A stretch of 64,000 bases of DNA from an uncultured Eubacteriales bacterium (GCA_902763505.1 CACWSO010000009.1:31109-95108); one strand, 5' to 3'. Counted from the stretch's first letter, positions 8,447 to 18,596 are shown. Translations and numbers: made by a program. Notes: generated by a model not told the origin, from the sequence alone.

Positions 8447-9055
8447 ATGGCATTAGAATTTGATGAACAATTATCGCGTTTGCAAAAGCCCGTCAGGGAA
8501 GATATGACTGATGAAGAGTATGCAGTCTTTGATAAGAATGTGGAATTCATGATGGAGAACTGGGGATTCATCAACAATCTGTTCAAAGTTCTCCCGCTCA
8601 ACGCCAAGGAATACATCGGCTTCCTGAATTTCAAGGGCTCCCTGTACAATGATAGCTGCTATCTGACGGATGCGCAGAAGGAGATGATCGGCATCGTCGT
8701 ATCCTCCTACAACTGCTGCACCTACTGTCTGCAGACCCACGGGGACAATCTCCGCGGCATGTGGCAGAACGCATCCCTCGTCGATAAACTGTCCGGAAAC
8801 TTCCGCGCGTGCAAGGATGAACTTTCCCGCGTCGACTACGCCCTCTGCGAGTATGCGTGGTTCGTCACAGCGCACCCGCGTGACATCGACGGCACGCAGA
8901 TCGACAAGCTGCGCGAAGTAGGACTCGACGATCACCAGATCCTGGAGGCGGCTTTCGTCGCAGGCTTCTTCAACTATACGAACCGCTGGGTCAGCACCAT
9001 CGGTCCGGAAGTCAATCCGGGGCACTTCAAGCACAACAGAGACTTTGAGAAATAA
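8447..9055 (+). CDS. Carboxymuconolactone decarboxylase/AhpD-like protein
   Basis: A 202-aa protein of the AhpD/CMD superfamily. The redox pair is in NCCTYCLQTHGDNLRG (about residue 88), with CxxC followed by the conserved His, as in peroxidase-related AhpD-like proteins. It probably reduces peroxides or acts as a disulfide relay. The ATG at 8447 follows TTGGAGG by 7 bases. It is the second gene after the cyclase-family hydrolase and ends at a bidirectional terminator. Confidence 0.85.
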   Translation: MALEFDEQLSRLQKPVREDMTDEEYAVFDKNVEFMMENWGFINNLFKVLPLNAKEYIGFLNFKGSLYNDSCYLTDAQKEMIGIVVSSYNCCTYCLQTHGDNLRGMWQNASLVDKLSGNFRACKDELSRVDYALCEYAWFVTAHPRDIDGTQIDKLREVGLDDHQILEAAFVAGFFNYTNRWVSTIGPEVNPGHFKHNRDFEK

Positions 9056-9091
9056 CATACTGCAAAGGCAATAAAGTTGCAAAGGCAATAC

Positions 9092-9125
9092 AAAAGGGAC
9101 GGTCCAGGCGGCCGTCCCCTTTTTT
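9092..9125. terminator. Bidirectional terminator between convergent operons
   Basis: A stem GGGACGG (9096-9102) / CCGTCCC (9112-9118), flanked by AAAA on the left and TTTTTT on the right, serves the plus-strand AhpD-like gene and the minus-strand reductase. Two direct copies of TGCAAAGGCAATA (9061 and 9078) precede it. Confidence 0.82.
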
Positions 9126-9167
9126 CGTTCTGCATTGCGTTCTTTTCTTCCCGAGAGGTGTGTTGTT

Positions 9168-11192
9168 TTAGAATATCCAACCGGTTTCAAAGCCTTCACG
9201 GATGGCTGTTGCAATGCGTCCGCCTTTGCGGGCGTCGCCGGCAACGAGCACATTGTTGAAGTTCGCCTTGAATAGATCAACGACGTCAGTGCGCGGTTTG
9301 ATTCCCGCCGCCATGATGACGGTATCCGCTTCAATGTCGAACTGCTTGCCAGTGGCCAGCTCTTCGACGGTGACGGTACTGCCCTGCCCATCATTCGCGG
9401 ACCCTGCCTGAATGGACACGAGAGCGTGACCCGGGTAAAGATCCGGTTCGAATGGTGTGATTCTACTCATCTCATCGTTCAGGATTGCGCCGAAGATTCC
9501 TGGTCCGATCTGGTCCAGCATCTCGACGATGGCGACTTTATGTCCATCTGCCAGAAGCATCTCGGCAGTCTCGAGTCCGGTGAGCCCGGAACCGATGATG
9601 ACAATGCGACCCGCATCGCCGGCACTTCCGCCGACCTCCGCCTTGCCTGTGATCACATCTTCCGCGGTGACCACGTTCGGGCCGTCTGCGCCCGGCACAT
9701 TCGGAATGACTGGCTGTGCACCGCAGGCGACGATGACGCCAGCCAGTTTCGGTGCGCCGATGGCATCTGCTTCAAGCTCCCTGACATTTTCCACGGTCGC
9801 TTCTTCGCCAAGTCTCCACTTCACGCCGAGGGCGTTGAGTTCCGCAACCATCGAATCGATCAGGGCTGTGATCTTATCTTTCAAAGGCGGTTTGTCCGCG
9901 ATGTTCAATGTGCCGCCAGGTTGTTCTGCTTTGTCGAAAATAACAGGTGCGTATCCACGCAGCGCCAGGACTCTGGCAGCTTCCATGCCCGCCGGACCTG
10001 CGCCGATGACAGCGGCTTTGCGGCCTGCGCCGTCAAACTTTGTTCTGACCGGATTTCTGTAATCCGGGAATTCGATTTCACGTGCGGTGCGCGCGTTGAC
10101 TGCGCAGCGGATCGGAAGTCCTTCGCCTAAAATGCGTTCCCTGCAGTAGAGGCATCCGATGCACTTGCGGATCTCATTCGCTCTTCCTGCCTTTGCTTTA
10201 TTCATGAATTCCGGGTCGGCCAGCTGGGAGCGTCCCATGGCTACAAAGTCACAGACGCCTTCCTCGAGAAGCTGCTCTGCGAAGTCCGGATTTTTGATGG
10301 TGTTCGTGGCGATGACCGGAATGTTCAGCGCCTCTTTGTACGCCTTTGCAACGTGTTTTTTCCAGCCCGGCTTGTAGGAGAACGGTTCGCAGTTGGCATC
10401 TGCGTTCCGCGCACTTCCCATGCTGATGTCGATGGCATCAATACCCAGACTTTCCAGATACCTTGCGATTTCAATGCCTTCTTCAAGATCAAAGAATCCT
10501 TCAATCGGCGTCATCTCATCACCGCACATACGCACGAGAATCGGATACTTCGGCCCGAGTTTCTCCCGAATTCCCGCGATGATCTCCGCGATGAACCGGC
10601 AGCGGTTTTCCACACTGCCGCCGTACTCGTCGGTCCTGCGGTTGTAGTATCTGTTGAAGAACTGTGTCAGCAGATACCCGTGGGCTCCGTGGAGCTCGAC
10701 TGCGTCATAGCCAACCTTCTTGCATCTGACCGCAGCGTCGATGAACTTGCCCTGCACACGTTTGATATCCTCCAGCGTCATCTCACGAGGCACCGGCTTG
10801 CCATCTGCAATCGGCACCGCGCTCGGTGCGATATTGTCCCGTCCTGTGTAGGCAGGATTGGATGTGGAACCTGCGTGGTGAAGCTGTGCGACGATGCGGC
10901 AGTCGTACATGTGAACGGCATCGACGAGCGCTTCCGCAGCCGCGAGGTTGTGGTCTCTGGCGACTCTGTAATAGTTGACCGACGGCATGCTGTCTACGTC
11001 GTCAACTCCCGTGTACTCATTGACGATCATGCCGATGCCGCCTTTGGCTCTCTCCTGATAGTACCTGATCTGTCTATCTGTGGCATTACCGTCATTCCCC
11101 GCCAGATTGGAACCCATCGGCGCCATGACGCCGCGGTTCTTTATAACCATCGTACCGATTCTGCCTGGTTCAAAAAGTTTTTCGTAAGCCAT
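9168..11192 (-). CDS. OYE-type NADH:flavin oxidoreductase / 2,4-dienoyl-CoA reductase family
   Basis: A 674-aa multidomain flavo-iron-sulfur enzyme. Residues about 1-360 form the old-yellow-enzyme TIM barrel (GTMVIKNRGVMAPMGSN start, ELHGAHGYLLTQFF around 165). CIGCLYCRE around 344 with a later Cys supplies the 4Fe-4S cluster. Residues about 390-674 are the FAD/NAD domain, with GAGPAGMEAARVLALRG and a second dinucleotide fold, GSGLTGLETAEMLL. Relatives include FadH, BaiH-type and trimethylamine-dehydrogenase-like ene-reductases. The substrate cannot be told from sequence. It follows the cysteine desulfurase gene by 9 bases and is the last gene of the AAA-desulfurase-reductase operon. Confidence 0.9.
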   Translation of the reverse strand: MAYEKLFEPGRIGTMVIKNRGVMAPMGSNLAGNDGNATDRQIRYYQERAKGGIGMIVNEYTGVDDVDSMPSVNYYRVARDHNLAAAEALVDAVHMYDCRIVAQLHHAGSTSNPAYTGRDNIAPSAVPIADGKPVPREMTLEDIKRVQGKFIDAAVRCKKVGYDAVELHGAHGYLLTQFFNRYYNRRTDEYGGSVENRCRFIAEIIAGIREKLGPKYPILVRMCGDEMTPIEGFFDLEEGIEIARYLESLGIDAIDISMGSARNADANCEPFSYKPGWKKHVAKAYKEALNIPVIATNTIKNPDFAEQLLEEGVCDFVAMGRSQLADPEFMNKAKAGRANEIRKCIGCLYCRERILGEGLPIRCAVNARTAREIEFPDYRNPVRTKFDGAGRKAAVIGAGPAGMEAARVLALRGYAPVIFDKAEQPGGTLNIADKPPLKDKITALIDSMVAELNALGVKWRLGEEATVENVRELEADAIGAPKLAGVIVACGAQPVIPNVPGADGPNVVTAEDVITGKAEVGGSAGDAGRIVIIGSGLTGLETAEMLLADGHKVAIVEMLDQIGPGIFGAILNDEMSRITPFEPDLYPGHALVSIQAGSANDGQGSTVTVEELATGKQFDIEADTVIMAAGIKPRTDVVDLFKANFNNVLVAGDARKGGRIATAIREGFETGWIF

Positions 11193-11201
11193 TTCGTCCT
11201 C

Positions 11202-12386
11202 CTAGCAGTTTCCTCTGAGTATTCCCGCATCAATCCCTTTCAGCGCCTCCCGATCGATCTCTTTCAGTCCGTCGATGAGCGCGTCGATATCTTCTTTCGT
11301 ATTGAACACGCCGAGGCTGATGCGGATCGTCCCGTCGTATTCTTTGTTCTTCAAATATTTGTGGATCAGCCCGGCGCAGTGGTGTCCTGCCCGTACTGCA
11401 ATGTCGTCGTTCTTATCCAGTATGGCTGCCACTTCGTTGGCCCTGAAGTCTTTGACGTTGATGCTGATGACGCCTGCCTGCTGCGCACCCGGCGGCGCTT
11501 TGTAAATCGTCAGCTGGTCCACCTCCGGCAGTCTTTGCAGCAGATAGTCCATGAGTTCCGATTCGATTTTCCACGGATCCACCGTCTTCAGCCATTCCAA
11601 TGATGTGTGCAGTCCGCAAATCGCTACGGAATCCATGCTGGCACACTCCATCTTCTCCGGCATGAACTTCGGCATGTTCAGATCTTCCGATTTAATGCCG
11701 TTGCCCCCTGCCAGAAGCAGTTCCAGATCCACGCCGTTCTTGATGAGGAATCCTGCGACACCAAATGGCGCATACAATGTCTTATGCCCTGCAAAGGCAA
11801 CACAGTCCGCCTTGAGCTGCGCAAACCGCATCTGCAAAAGCCCCATGGCCTGCGCTGCGTCAAGCACGGTAAACGCACCGTACTTCTTAGCTTCGGCAAA
11901 GATCTCTGAAGCCGGGAGCACGTATCCCGTCACGTTGCTGATGGCTGTGACCGCCACGAAGTCCGGCGGACATTCTGCAAAGGCATCCCGCACGCCGTCC
12001 ATATCAATAGAGAGGTCATCTTTCAGCGGGAGCACCGCAACGTGGATGTGATGTTTTTGCTCCATGAGTTTCAAAGGACGGAGCACCGCATTGTGCTCAT
12101 ATGGCGTCACGTAGGCGGTCATGCCCTCTTTCCACTTCTGACCCTGAATGATCTGGTTCAGAGCAATCGTAACAGAAGGAGTCAGCGCCACCTCGGCCTG
12201 ACCCCTGGCATCAACGAGACTGAGCAGTCCGGTCTTGACCTCACGAATCATCTCGGTGGCCCGGCGGGCAGCTTGGTAAGCTCCCCTGCCTGCATTGACC
12301 GCGCCCTCGCGGGCGAATCTGTCCGTCTCTTTATATACGCATTCCGGTTTTGGAAACGTTGTTGCTCCGTTATCGAGATAAATCAT
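11202..12386 (-). CDS. Cysteine desulfurase family PLP enzyme
   Basis: A 394-aa class-V aminotransferase. The start MIYLDNGATTFPKP is typical of the family. The PLP lysine is in FAGHKTLYAPFG (about residue 202), and the sulfur-accepting cysteine is in RAGHHCAGL (about 336), so it resembles SufS/CsdA-type desulfurases. It would release sulfur from cysteine for Fe-S or other thio-cofactors. The ATG overlaps the AAA+ stop (TAATG), showing translational coupling, and the Fe-S reductase follows after 9 bases. No iscU or suf partner is next to it. Confidence 0.9.
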   Translation of the reverse strand: MIYLDNGATTFPKPECVYKETDRFAREGAVNAGRGAYQAARRATEMIREVKTGLLSLVDARGQAEVALTPSVTIALNQIIQGQKWKEGMTAYVTPYEHNAVLRPLKLMEQKHHIHVAVLPLKDDLSIDMDGVRDAFAECPPDFVAVTAISNVTGYVLPASEIFAEAKKYGAFTVLDAAQAMGLLQMRFAQLKADCVAFAGHKTLYAPFGVAGFLIKNGVDLELLLAGGNGIKSEDLNMPKFMPEKMECASMDSVAICGLHTSLEWLKTVDPWKIESELMDYLLQRLPEVDQLTIYKAPPGAQQAGVISINVKDFRANEVAAILDKNDDIAVRAGHHCAGLIHKYLKNKEYDGTIRISLGVFNTKEDIDALIDGLKEIDREALKGIDAGILRGNC

Positions 12387-14158
12387 TACTGTTCGTTGCT
12401 TGTTTCATCCGACGGCTCGCCATTCACTTCATTCTGCTGCTCGCCGCTTGCTTCTCTGAAAGCGTCGTCGAGAGATCCTGTGAGGGAATCTGCAACCGGC
12501 GCATCGGCTTCTGCTCTATCAGCCAGTTCTTTCAGTCTGGCAGCATTCTCCGCCAGCTTTTCCGCTGCGTCCGCGGCAAATTCCTCATCCGTTCCCATGA
12601 CTTCTTCCAGGTCTTCCTTCGTGATGAGTTTCAGCTGATCGTCCGTCACTTCTGTGGTAAGGGCAGCCAGCCTGTCTGCCTGTACGCCGATGGCTTTCTC
12701 AAAGAGATTCCGCACGGTTCTAGCGTTGCCGAAGTTCTCGTCGCGTTCCTCGTACATCCTGTCGAATCTATCATGGAGCATCTTCTCTGTTTCTTCGTCG
12801 ATGGTGTATCCATTCTTCTTGCAGAACATGTTGAAGATGCCGAGGAGTTCCTCGCCGTTGTAGTCTTTGAACTCGAAGTATTTATTGAATCTGGATGACA
12901 ATCCCGGATTGGAATCGATGAACTTGTGCATCAGATCCGGATATCCTGCCACGATGACCACGAGCTCATCTCTGTGATCTTCCATGGCTTTGAGAATCGT
13001 CTCAATGGCTTCCATGCCGAATCCGTCATCCTTGTTGTTTGCCAGCGCATACGCCTCGTCGATGAACAGCACGCCTCCCATGGCCTGGTCGAGAACCTTC
13101 TGCGTCTTGATGGCAGTCTGTCCTACATAGCCGGCGACCAAAAGACCTCTGTCTACTTCCACCAACTGTCCCTTCGGGAGCACGCCGATCTGGTAATACA
13201 GGGACGCGATTAGACGGGCGATGGTGGTTTTGCCTGTGCCCGGGTTGCCTGTGAACACCAGATGATAGGACATCTTGGAATTCTTCAGACCGCGCTCTTC
13301 ACGGAGCTTGGTGATCTTGATGAAATTCATCAGACTGCGGACGTCGCTTTTGATGTTCTCCATGCCCACGAGCTCGTCCATTTCGGCCAGCAGTTTATCC
13401 AGTTCTTCCTGGCTTCTCGGCGTTTCCGGTTCCTTCGCTTCTGCCTGCTTCTCGCCCGGCACGCCGCCATCGGAAACCTGTGTGCGGGATCCCTTCGGCT
13501 TCTTGTTTGCCAGTTCTTGCAGCTCCTTCTGGAACTCATCCAGAGAACCGTAGTCGTCGCCTGCTCCGCCCGAACCACTGTTGCCGCTTGCGCCGTCTGC
13601 CCCGCCGTCGCCGGAGCCATAGTCAGACCCATCATAGCCGGAGCCACTCGTTCCGATTCCGCTGATGTCCGGAACGCTGCCCAGCAGCTCATCCATGGCG
13701 CCGAACACAGGACTCAGCAGACCGCTGAAGCCTCTCTGTCTGCCGAAACTGTAGAACTTATACATGATGCGCTGCACTTCATTGGCTTCCGCGAGATTGA
13801 AGTCTCCGTCGATGGACGCCAACGAAACGAGCAGGCTGTTGAAGCCGGTCAGGAACTTGGAGATGTCGTTGTCGTGACCAGTCATATTTCTGAAAAACTG
13901 AGGTACGTCCGGTCCCTGCACTCTTCCCTGGAAGGAATCCATGATCAACCTTACCTGCTGCTCAGTGTAATTTTTCCCTGCAATGATTTCCAGTGCTTTT
14001 GCAAAATCCTCGCTGTAAGCTCCGCTCTTCCCCCAGACTCTGGCCGCGCATTCCACGGTGAAGTGCTGGAATTCCTTGTCTTCACTGGCCGTGCGGTACG
14101 GGGACGTGAGCTGCTCGAGACTTGCATAATCTGTTCTTAACTGTTCAAACTTATCCAT
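12386..14158 (-). CDS. AAA+ ATPase of the CbbX/SpoVK family
   Basis: A 590-aa protein. Residues about 1-165 are an unrecognised helical domain, about 170-215 a Gly/Ser/Asp-rich linker, about 250-500 the AAA+ module (Walker A GNPGTGKTT near 303, Walker B LFIDEAYAL near 367, then GNARTVRNLFEKA as sensor 2/arginine region), and about 505-590 an acidic tail rich in Glu, Ala and Asp. This matches the CfxQ/CbbX/SpoVK type that remodels protein complexes in the cytoplasm. It is coupled to the cysteine desulfurase and reductase genes, so it may help assemble or activate the Fe-S flavoenzyme. That link is inference. Confidence 0.85.
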   Translation of the reverse strand: MDKFEQLRTDYASLEQLTSPYRTASEDKEFQHFTVECAARVWGKSGAYSEDFAKALEIIAGKNYTEQQVRLIMDSFQGRVQGPDVPQFFRNMTGHDNDISKFLTGFNSLLVSLASIDGDFNLAEANEVQRIMYKFYSFGRQRGFSGLLSPVFGAMDELLGSVPDISGIGTSGSGYDGSDYGSGDGGADGASGNSGSGGAGDDYGSLDEFQKELQELANKKPKGSRTQVSDGGVPGEKQAEAKEPETPRSQEELDKLLAEMDELVGMENIKSDVRSLMNFIKITKLREERGLKNSKMSYHLVFTGNPGTGKTTIARLIASLYYQIGVLPKGQLVEVDRGLLVAGYVGQTAIKTQKVLDQAMGGVLFIDEAYALANNKDDGFGMEAIETILKAMEDHRDELVVIVAGYPDLMHKFIDSNPGLSSRFNKYFEFKDYNGEELLGIFNMFCKKNGYTIDEETEKMLHDRFDRMYEERDENFGNARTVRNLFEKAIGVQADRLAALTTEVTDDQLKLITKEDLEEVMGTDEEFAADAAEKLAENAARLKELADRAEADAPVADSLTGSLDDAFREASGEQQNEVNGEPSDETSNEQ

Positions 14159-14203
14159 GATTGTTTCCTTGATTTTTATCCTATAGTTTACCCGTTTATT
14201 ATA

Positions 14204-15715
14204 CTACAGTCTCCGCAGCATTTCCTTCAGGAAATTGTAGGAGTTGATGATCGATGCAGCGCGGACGCGCTCCCGCGGCGAATGGAAGTATTCACAGTCC
14301 GGGCCGATGGAGATGATGTCCATTCCCGGACGCTTTTCTGCAAAGAATCCACACTCGAGTCCCGCATGTAGCGCAAGCTGTTTCATCTCGCTGCCGAACA
14401 TCTCTTTGTAGAGACCGACCGCCAGATTCCGCAGTTCGGAGTCCGCCGAAAATTCCCACGGGACATAGGCCGCGAAGTATTCAACGCCTGCGCCAAGGGT
14501 AGCAGCCAGCAGATCGATGGTCTTCACGATATCGTCGACCGTGGAACGGTACGCCCCGCGCACTTCGGAGGTGATTGTCAGCACGCCGCCCTCTGTCGAA
14601 ATGATGCCGATATTGTCGGAGCTCTCGACCAGTCCGTCGAAGCTACCGTTCATATTCACGATGCCATTCGGATAGAATCTAACCGCCGCCGCGATTTTTA
14701 TAAACGCAGCGTCCGTCAGCGGCGGAGCCGCTTCCGCTTCCTCACAGATGATATCCAAGTCAGGCGCCGCGCCGCTGTACTCCCTGCGGAATACTGCCTT
14801 TGCATTGTCGATGATGCTACGAACGGTGTCCTCATCTGCCGCCAGTACCACAGCCTCCGCTTCACGCGGAATCGCAAGACGGTTCGTGCCGCCGCTAATT
14901 GATACGGTCTGGAGATTTGAATTCTCAAGCACGCGCAAAAGCAGGTTGATGGCGTTGCCTCTACCTCTATGAATATCCTCACCGGAATGTCCGCCCATCA
15001 GACCCGTCACGCGAATGCGCCACGCAGTCATGCCTTCCGGAACTTCCTCTTCAAATTCAATCGGCATGACAAAGCGAACGCCTGTACCGCCGCAGCTTCC
15101 GACGATGATCTCGCGTTCGTTCGCATGGTCGATATTGATCAGACGCATTGCCTTGAGTTCACTGATGTCCACGTTCTCTGCACCTGCGAAGGTCGTCTCT
15201 TCCTGCACGGTGAACACGACTTCCAAAGGCGGATGTTCAAGGGAATCATCGGCCAGTACAGCCAGCGCCTCCGCAACGCCGACACCGTTGTCCGCGCCGA
15301 GCGTCGTTCCTGTTGCCGAGGTAATCCACTCACCGTCGAAGTCGAATTCAATTGGATCCGTGTCGAAATTTTGATTGCTGTCGTTGTTCTTCTCGCAGAC
15401 CATATCGATGTGCGCCTGCAGCATGACTGGTGCGTGATCTTCATATCCTTTGGACGCCGGCTTGCAGATGGTCAGGTTCCAAATGTCGTCCTGCGTCACC
15501 TTCAGACCTTTGTATTCTGCCCATTTCCCGATCCAGTTACTGATTGCCTTTTCGTTTCCTGACTCACGCGGAATCCTGCTGATGTGCCTGAAAATATCGA
15601 TGACTTCGTGATTCAAAATATCCTTGTCTTCCTGTTTCGAAGCATCGGCGTCTTTGTGATTGAAAATGTCGATGTCCCCGAGGTTTATGGTATCTCTGCT
15701 GTATATGTCCCTCAT
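14204..15715 (-). CDS. pepD: Aminoacyl-histidine dipeptidase (M20C)
   Basis: A 503-aa zinc peptidase that cleaves Xaa-His and other dipeptides. The metal and catalytic segments are MLQAHIDMVCEKN (about residue 98), TLGADNGVGVAEALA (about 138) and FTVQEETTFAGA (about 168); a late His is in YFHSPRERV. The start at 15715 has GGAG 6 bases upstream. The first 40 residues are odd: DIDIFNHKDAD and KDILNHEVIDIFRH repeat a D-I-(F/L)-N-H pattern, giving an extension ahead of the usual start FRHISRIPRESGNEK. It lies between the hydratase and the AAA+ gene on the same strand. Confidence 0.92.
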   Translation of the reverse strand: MRDIYSRDTINLGDIDIFNHKDADASKQEDKDILNHEVIDIFRHISRIPRESGNEKAISNWIGKWAEYKGLKVTQDDIWNLTICKPASKGYEDHAPVMLQAHIDMVCEKNNDSNQNFDTDPIEFDFDGEWITSATGTTLGADNGVGVAEALAVLADDSLEHPPLEVVFTVQEETTFAGAENVDISELKAMRLINIDHANEREIIVGSCGGTGVRFVMPIEFEEEVPEGMTAWRIRVTGLMGGHSGEDIHRGRGNAINLLLRVLENSNLQTVSISGGTNRLAIPREAEAVVLAADEDTVRSIIDNAKAVFRREYSGAAPDLDIICEEAEAAPPLTDAAFIKIAAAVRFYPNGIVNMNGSFDGLVESSDNIGIISTEGGVLTITSEVRGAYRSTVDDIVKTIDLLAATLGAGVEYFAAYVPWEFSADSELRNLAVGLYKEMFGSEMKQLALHAGLECGFFAEKRPGMDIISIGPDCEYFHSPRERVRAASIINSYNFLKEMLRRL

Positions 15716-15733
15716 ATGCGTCTCCTTTTGAAA

Positions 15734-15755
15734 CAGGGAGTGCCGTGCGGCACTC
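15734..15755 (-). terminator. Hairpin between hydratase and pepD
   Basis: A perfect 10-bp stem (GGGAGTGCCG / CGGCACTCCC) with a 2-base loop. The minus-strand tail TGTTTC is poor in T, so it may be a weak terminator or an RNA-stability hairpin between co-transcribed genes. Confidence 0.5.
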
Positions 15756-15774
15756 CCTTCGTCGTAGCTTTTGC

Positions 15775-18099
15775 TTATGCTCTGTTATAGTTAATCAGAC
15801 ATCCCTTGAGGATGATTTCTCTCTCGTCGTCAGTCAGCTCTCCCAGCTGCAGGTCGAACTGATTGATCGTGCAATCGCCTTCCTTGCAGCAGGAAGCCTC
15901 GCAGCATCCTTCTGCACCCTTGATGACGTAAGCCGGAATCGTTGTCAGTTTTTCCTCGATCGCTTCACGCAGCTGCGGAATGAAGATGTAGTCGCCGTTT
16001 GCAAATGGCAGGTCGCCTGCCGGGATGATAAATGGAACCATGCCCCAGTTGATCAGGTTCGAACGATATCTCTTCGTTGCGTATTCGTTGGCGATGTTAG
16101 CCCATCCGCCGAGCACCTTCTGGCAGGAAGCCGCCTGTTCTCTTGCAGAGCCGTCGCCAGGCTTCACTGCAAAGATCGTGCTGCCGACGCCCATGTTGTC
16201 TGCGCTGAGGGAAGGACAAACTGTCTTTGCCTTTATCAGAACGCATACCAGTTCAGGCAATGCTACGACAGGATCCTCACCTGCTTCGAGTGCCTTCTGC
16301 GCCTTCTGCACTTCCTTCGCACGGCCGACGTATGCAGGGTCTTTTCTTGACAGCGCGAACTCAGCCAATCCAAGCGGATTTGATCTGTAGGATGATGTCT
16401 CACCTGACGGAATCAGTTCGTCCGTTGTGGTAACCGGATCGTGGATTTCAGAAACGACCTTGAGAATCATGTTCTCAGGCAGTGCGCTCATCTCCGGCCA
16501 ATCCTTGATGTTCGGTCCTAACTTGATTTCTGTATCAGGGTCCGCGATGCCTTTGCTGTCGAATACTCTGTTCTTGTAGATTTCAGCATCGAAGAAGTAC
16601 TTCGGAGCCTTGATTTCACAATCCATTTCTGTCGCTGCCGTCAGGAAGCCCTTGTTCGCCGCCGTCGCTGCGATGGAACGTGCGTCCATGAGTGCAACAG
16701 ATGAGATCTGGCCGTTCTGCAGTTTGGAACCTTCTCTGTTCGGGAAGTTTCTCGTGGAGTGTCTGATGGAGAAGGCGTTGTTGGCCGGCGTGTCTCCTGC
16801 GCCGAAGCACGGACCGCAAAATGCCGTCTTCATGATTGCGCCTGACTGGAGAATGGTCTGTGCCGCGCCGTTCTTGAGCAGTTCCATGTAAACCGGAGTA
16901 CTTGCAGGATATACACTGAGTGTAAACTCGTCCGCGCCGATGTATTTGCCCTTCAGGATATCTGCTGCTGCGCAGATGTTTTCGAATCCGCCGCCGGCGC
17001 ATCCTGCGATGATACCCTGTTCAACGTAGAACTTGCCGTCTCTGATCTTGTCCTTGAGGCTGTACTCGACCTGACCGTCCAGGCTGACCAGCGCGCGCTT
17101 CTCGACGTCTGCAAGCACATCTGCCAGGTTCTTCTGCACGTCTTCAATTGTGTAAGTGTTGCTTGGATGGAACGGCATTGCGATCATCGGCTTGATGGCT
17201 GACAGATCGATCTCAACGCATCCGTCGTAGTAAGCAACATCAGCAGGCGCCAGTTTCTTGAAGTCGCCGGCTCTGCCGTGGATCGTGTACCACTCTTCTA
17301 TGTTTTCGTCTGTTACCCAGATGGATGACAGACAAGTTGTTTCTGTTGTCATAACGTCAACGCCGATTCGGAAGTCTGCGCTCATGGATGCAACGCCAGG
17401 TCCGACGAATTCCATGACCTTATTGTTGACGTATCCGTTCTTAAATACTTCTCCGATGATGGCCAGCGCAACGTCCTGCGGTCCAACGCCGTTGGCAGGA
17501 GCACCTGTCATGTGGATCGCAATCACGCCCGGCATGTTGATGTCGTAAGTCTGATTGAGCAGCTGCTTAACCAGCTCCGGACCTCCTTCGCCCATAGCCA
17601 TCGTTCCCAGCGCGCCGTATCTCGTATGAGAGTCGGAACCTAGGATCATGCCGCCGGATTCAGCCAGCATCTCGCGCGCGTACTGGTGGATAACCGCCTG
17701 ATGCGGAGGTACATACACGCCGCCGTACTTCTTCGCGCAGCTCAGTCCAAACATGTGGTCATCCTCGTTGATCGTACCGCCTACCGCGCAAAGGCTGTTG
17801 TGGCAGTTGGTCAGCACGTACGGAATCGGGAACTTCTCAAGTCCGGACGCTCTCGCTGTCTGGATGATGCCGACGAATGTAATATCGTGGGACGTCATCT
17901 TGTCGAACTTGATCTGCAGCTTTTGCATATTGCCGGAAGTATTGTGCGCTTCCAGGATGCCATAGGCCATTGTGCCCTTTGCCGCTTCTTCCTTGCTCGT
18001 GGTGATACCTTTCTGCGCCAGCTTCGCTGCCGCATCACCATTGTCTTCTATAATTTCAGTACCGTTTACCAGAAAAATACCGTTTTCGTATAATTTCAT
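15775..18099 (-). CDS. Aconitate hydratase / hydratase family
   Basis: A 774-aa aconitase-superfamily Fe-S hydro-lyase. Visible marks are [20 protein letters not shown], the cluster-binding [20 protein letters not shown] (about residue 425) and the late swivelling domain [11 protein letters not shown]. It probably interconverts citrate and isocitrate, which fits the nearby citrate lyase, though 3-isopropylmalate-type relatives exist. The ATG at 18099 has AGGAGG 8 bases upstream. An extra C-terminal Cys-rich tail ([14 protein letters not shown], about 740) is unusual for the family. A long upstream region suggests regulated expression. Confidence 0.88.
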   Translation of the reverse strand: MKLYENGIFLVNGTEIIEDNGDAAAKLAQKGITTSKEEAAKGTMAYGILEAHNTSGNMQKLQIKFDKMTSHDITFVGIIQTARASGLEKFPIPYVLTNCHNSLCAVGGTINEDDHMFGLSCAKKYGGVYVPPHQAVIHQYAREMLAESGGMILGSDSHTRYGALGTMAMGEGGPELVKQLLNQTYDINMPGVIAIHMTGAPANGVGPQDVALAIIGEVFKNGYVNNKVMEFVGPGVASMSADFRIGVDVMTTETTCLSSIWVTDENIEEWYTIHGRAGDFKKLAPADVAYYDGCVEIDLSAIKPMIAMPFHPSNTYTIEDVQKNLADVLADVEKRALVSLDGQVEYSLKDKIRDGKFYVEQGIIAGCAGGGFENICAAADILKGKYIGADEFTLSVYPASTPVYMELLKNGAAQTILQSGAIMKTAFCGPCFGAGDTPANNAFSIRHSTRNFPNREGSKLQNGQISSVALMDARSIAATAANKGFLTAATEMDCEIKAPKYFFDAEIYKNRVFDSKGIADPDTEIKLGPNIKDWPEMSALPENMILKVVSEIHDPVTTTDELIPSGETSSYRSNPLGLAEFALSRKDPAYVGRAKEVQKAQKALEAGEDPVVALPELVCVLIKAKTVCPSLSADNMGVGSTIFAVKPGDGSAREQAASCQKVLGGWANIANEYATKRYRSNLINWGMVPFIIPAGDLPFANGDYIFIPQLREAIEEKLTTIPAYVIKGAEGCCEASCCKEGDCTINQFDLQLGELTDDEREIILKGCLINYNRA

Positions 18100-18136
18100 A
18101 TCTTTTGCCTCCTGCAGTTGGTATACCGTATGGTTC

Positions 18137-18166
18137 ATTATAGCATTTATATCGGTATTGCGGTAA
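18137..18166 (-). promoter_or_regulatory. Likely hydratase promoter
   Basis: TATAAT (18137-18142) with TTACCG 18 bp upstream (18161-18166). A GGTATACC palindrome lies just downstream, close to the expected start point, and could be an operator. Confidence 0.45.
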
Positions 18167-18214
18167 CCCTAATACGAAAGCAAAACAATTAAATCGCATC
18201 GGTGTGATTCTTTC

Positions 18215-18255
18215 TTAACCCCGCGGTGTAATACTTTTAACCCCGCGGTGTAATT
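18215..18255. repeat. Direct repeat in the 490-base region upstream of the hydratase
   Basis: The 18-mer TTAACCCCGCGGTGTAAT occurs at 18215-18232 and 18238-18255, 23 bp apart, each with a CCGCGG centre. The rest of 18167-18543 is AT-rich without an ORF. It also has TTCTCACTAC at about 18275 and 18391 and an inverted AGTAGTGAGA at about 18465. These look like regulator sites, but no regulator can be assigned. Confidence 0.45.
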
Positions 18256-18543
18256 CTCCTCGATTTTCTGAGGATTTCTCACTACCTTCTCCATTTTCCC
18301 TCTTGCAAAACCCTAAAATTTTTCTTTAAATCGCTTTCGTTGACGAAAGGATTGTATTAGATTGCAAAATTACCACTCTTAGGTAGTGTATTCTCACTAC
18401 ACAATTTCTCTTTGATTGCACCAAATTGTCTACGATTCCTGAACTATTTCTTCGGCCAAAAAACAGTAGTGAGATTTTGTGCTTTCACTGCCTGAAATTA
18501 CACCCACCACTCATTTAAGTTCGAAAAAAATCATTTATACATC

Positions 18544-18596
18544 AAAAAAGACCATGAAGTCTTGAGCGAATCGATTCTGCCCTGTCTTCATGGTCT
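18544..18596 (-). terminator. Intrinsic terminator after the amidohydrolase gene
   Basis: An 11-bp stem AGACCATGAAG (18549-18559) / CTTCATGGTCT (18586-18596), followed on the minus strand by TTTTTT. It ends the racemase-amidohydrolase operon. Confidence 0.85.

Noticed and set aside
10353-11603. 416-codon open frame on the plus strand
   Set aside because: It lies antisense across the OYE reductase and cysteine desulfurase genes, has no ribosome site or recognisable domain, and its composition is the shadow of the real genes.
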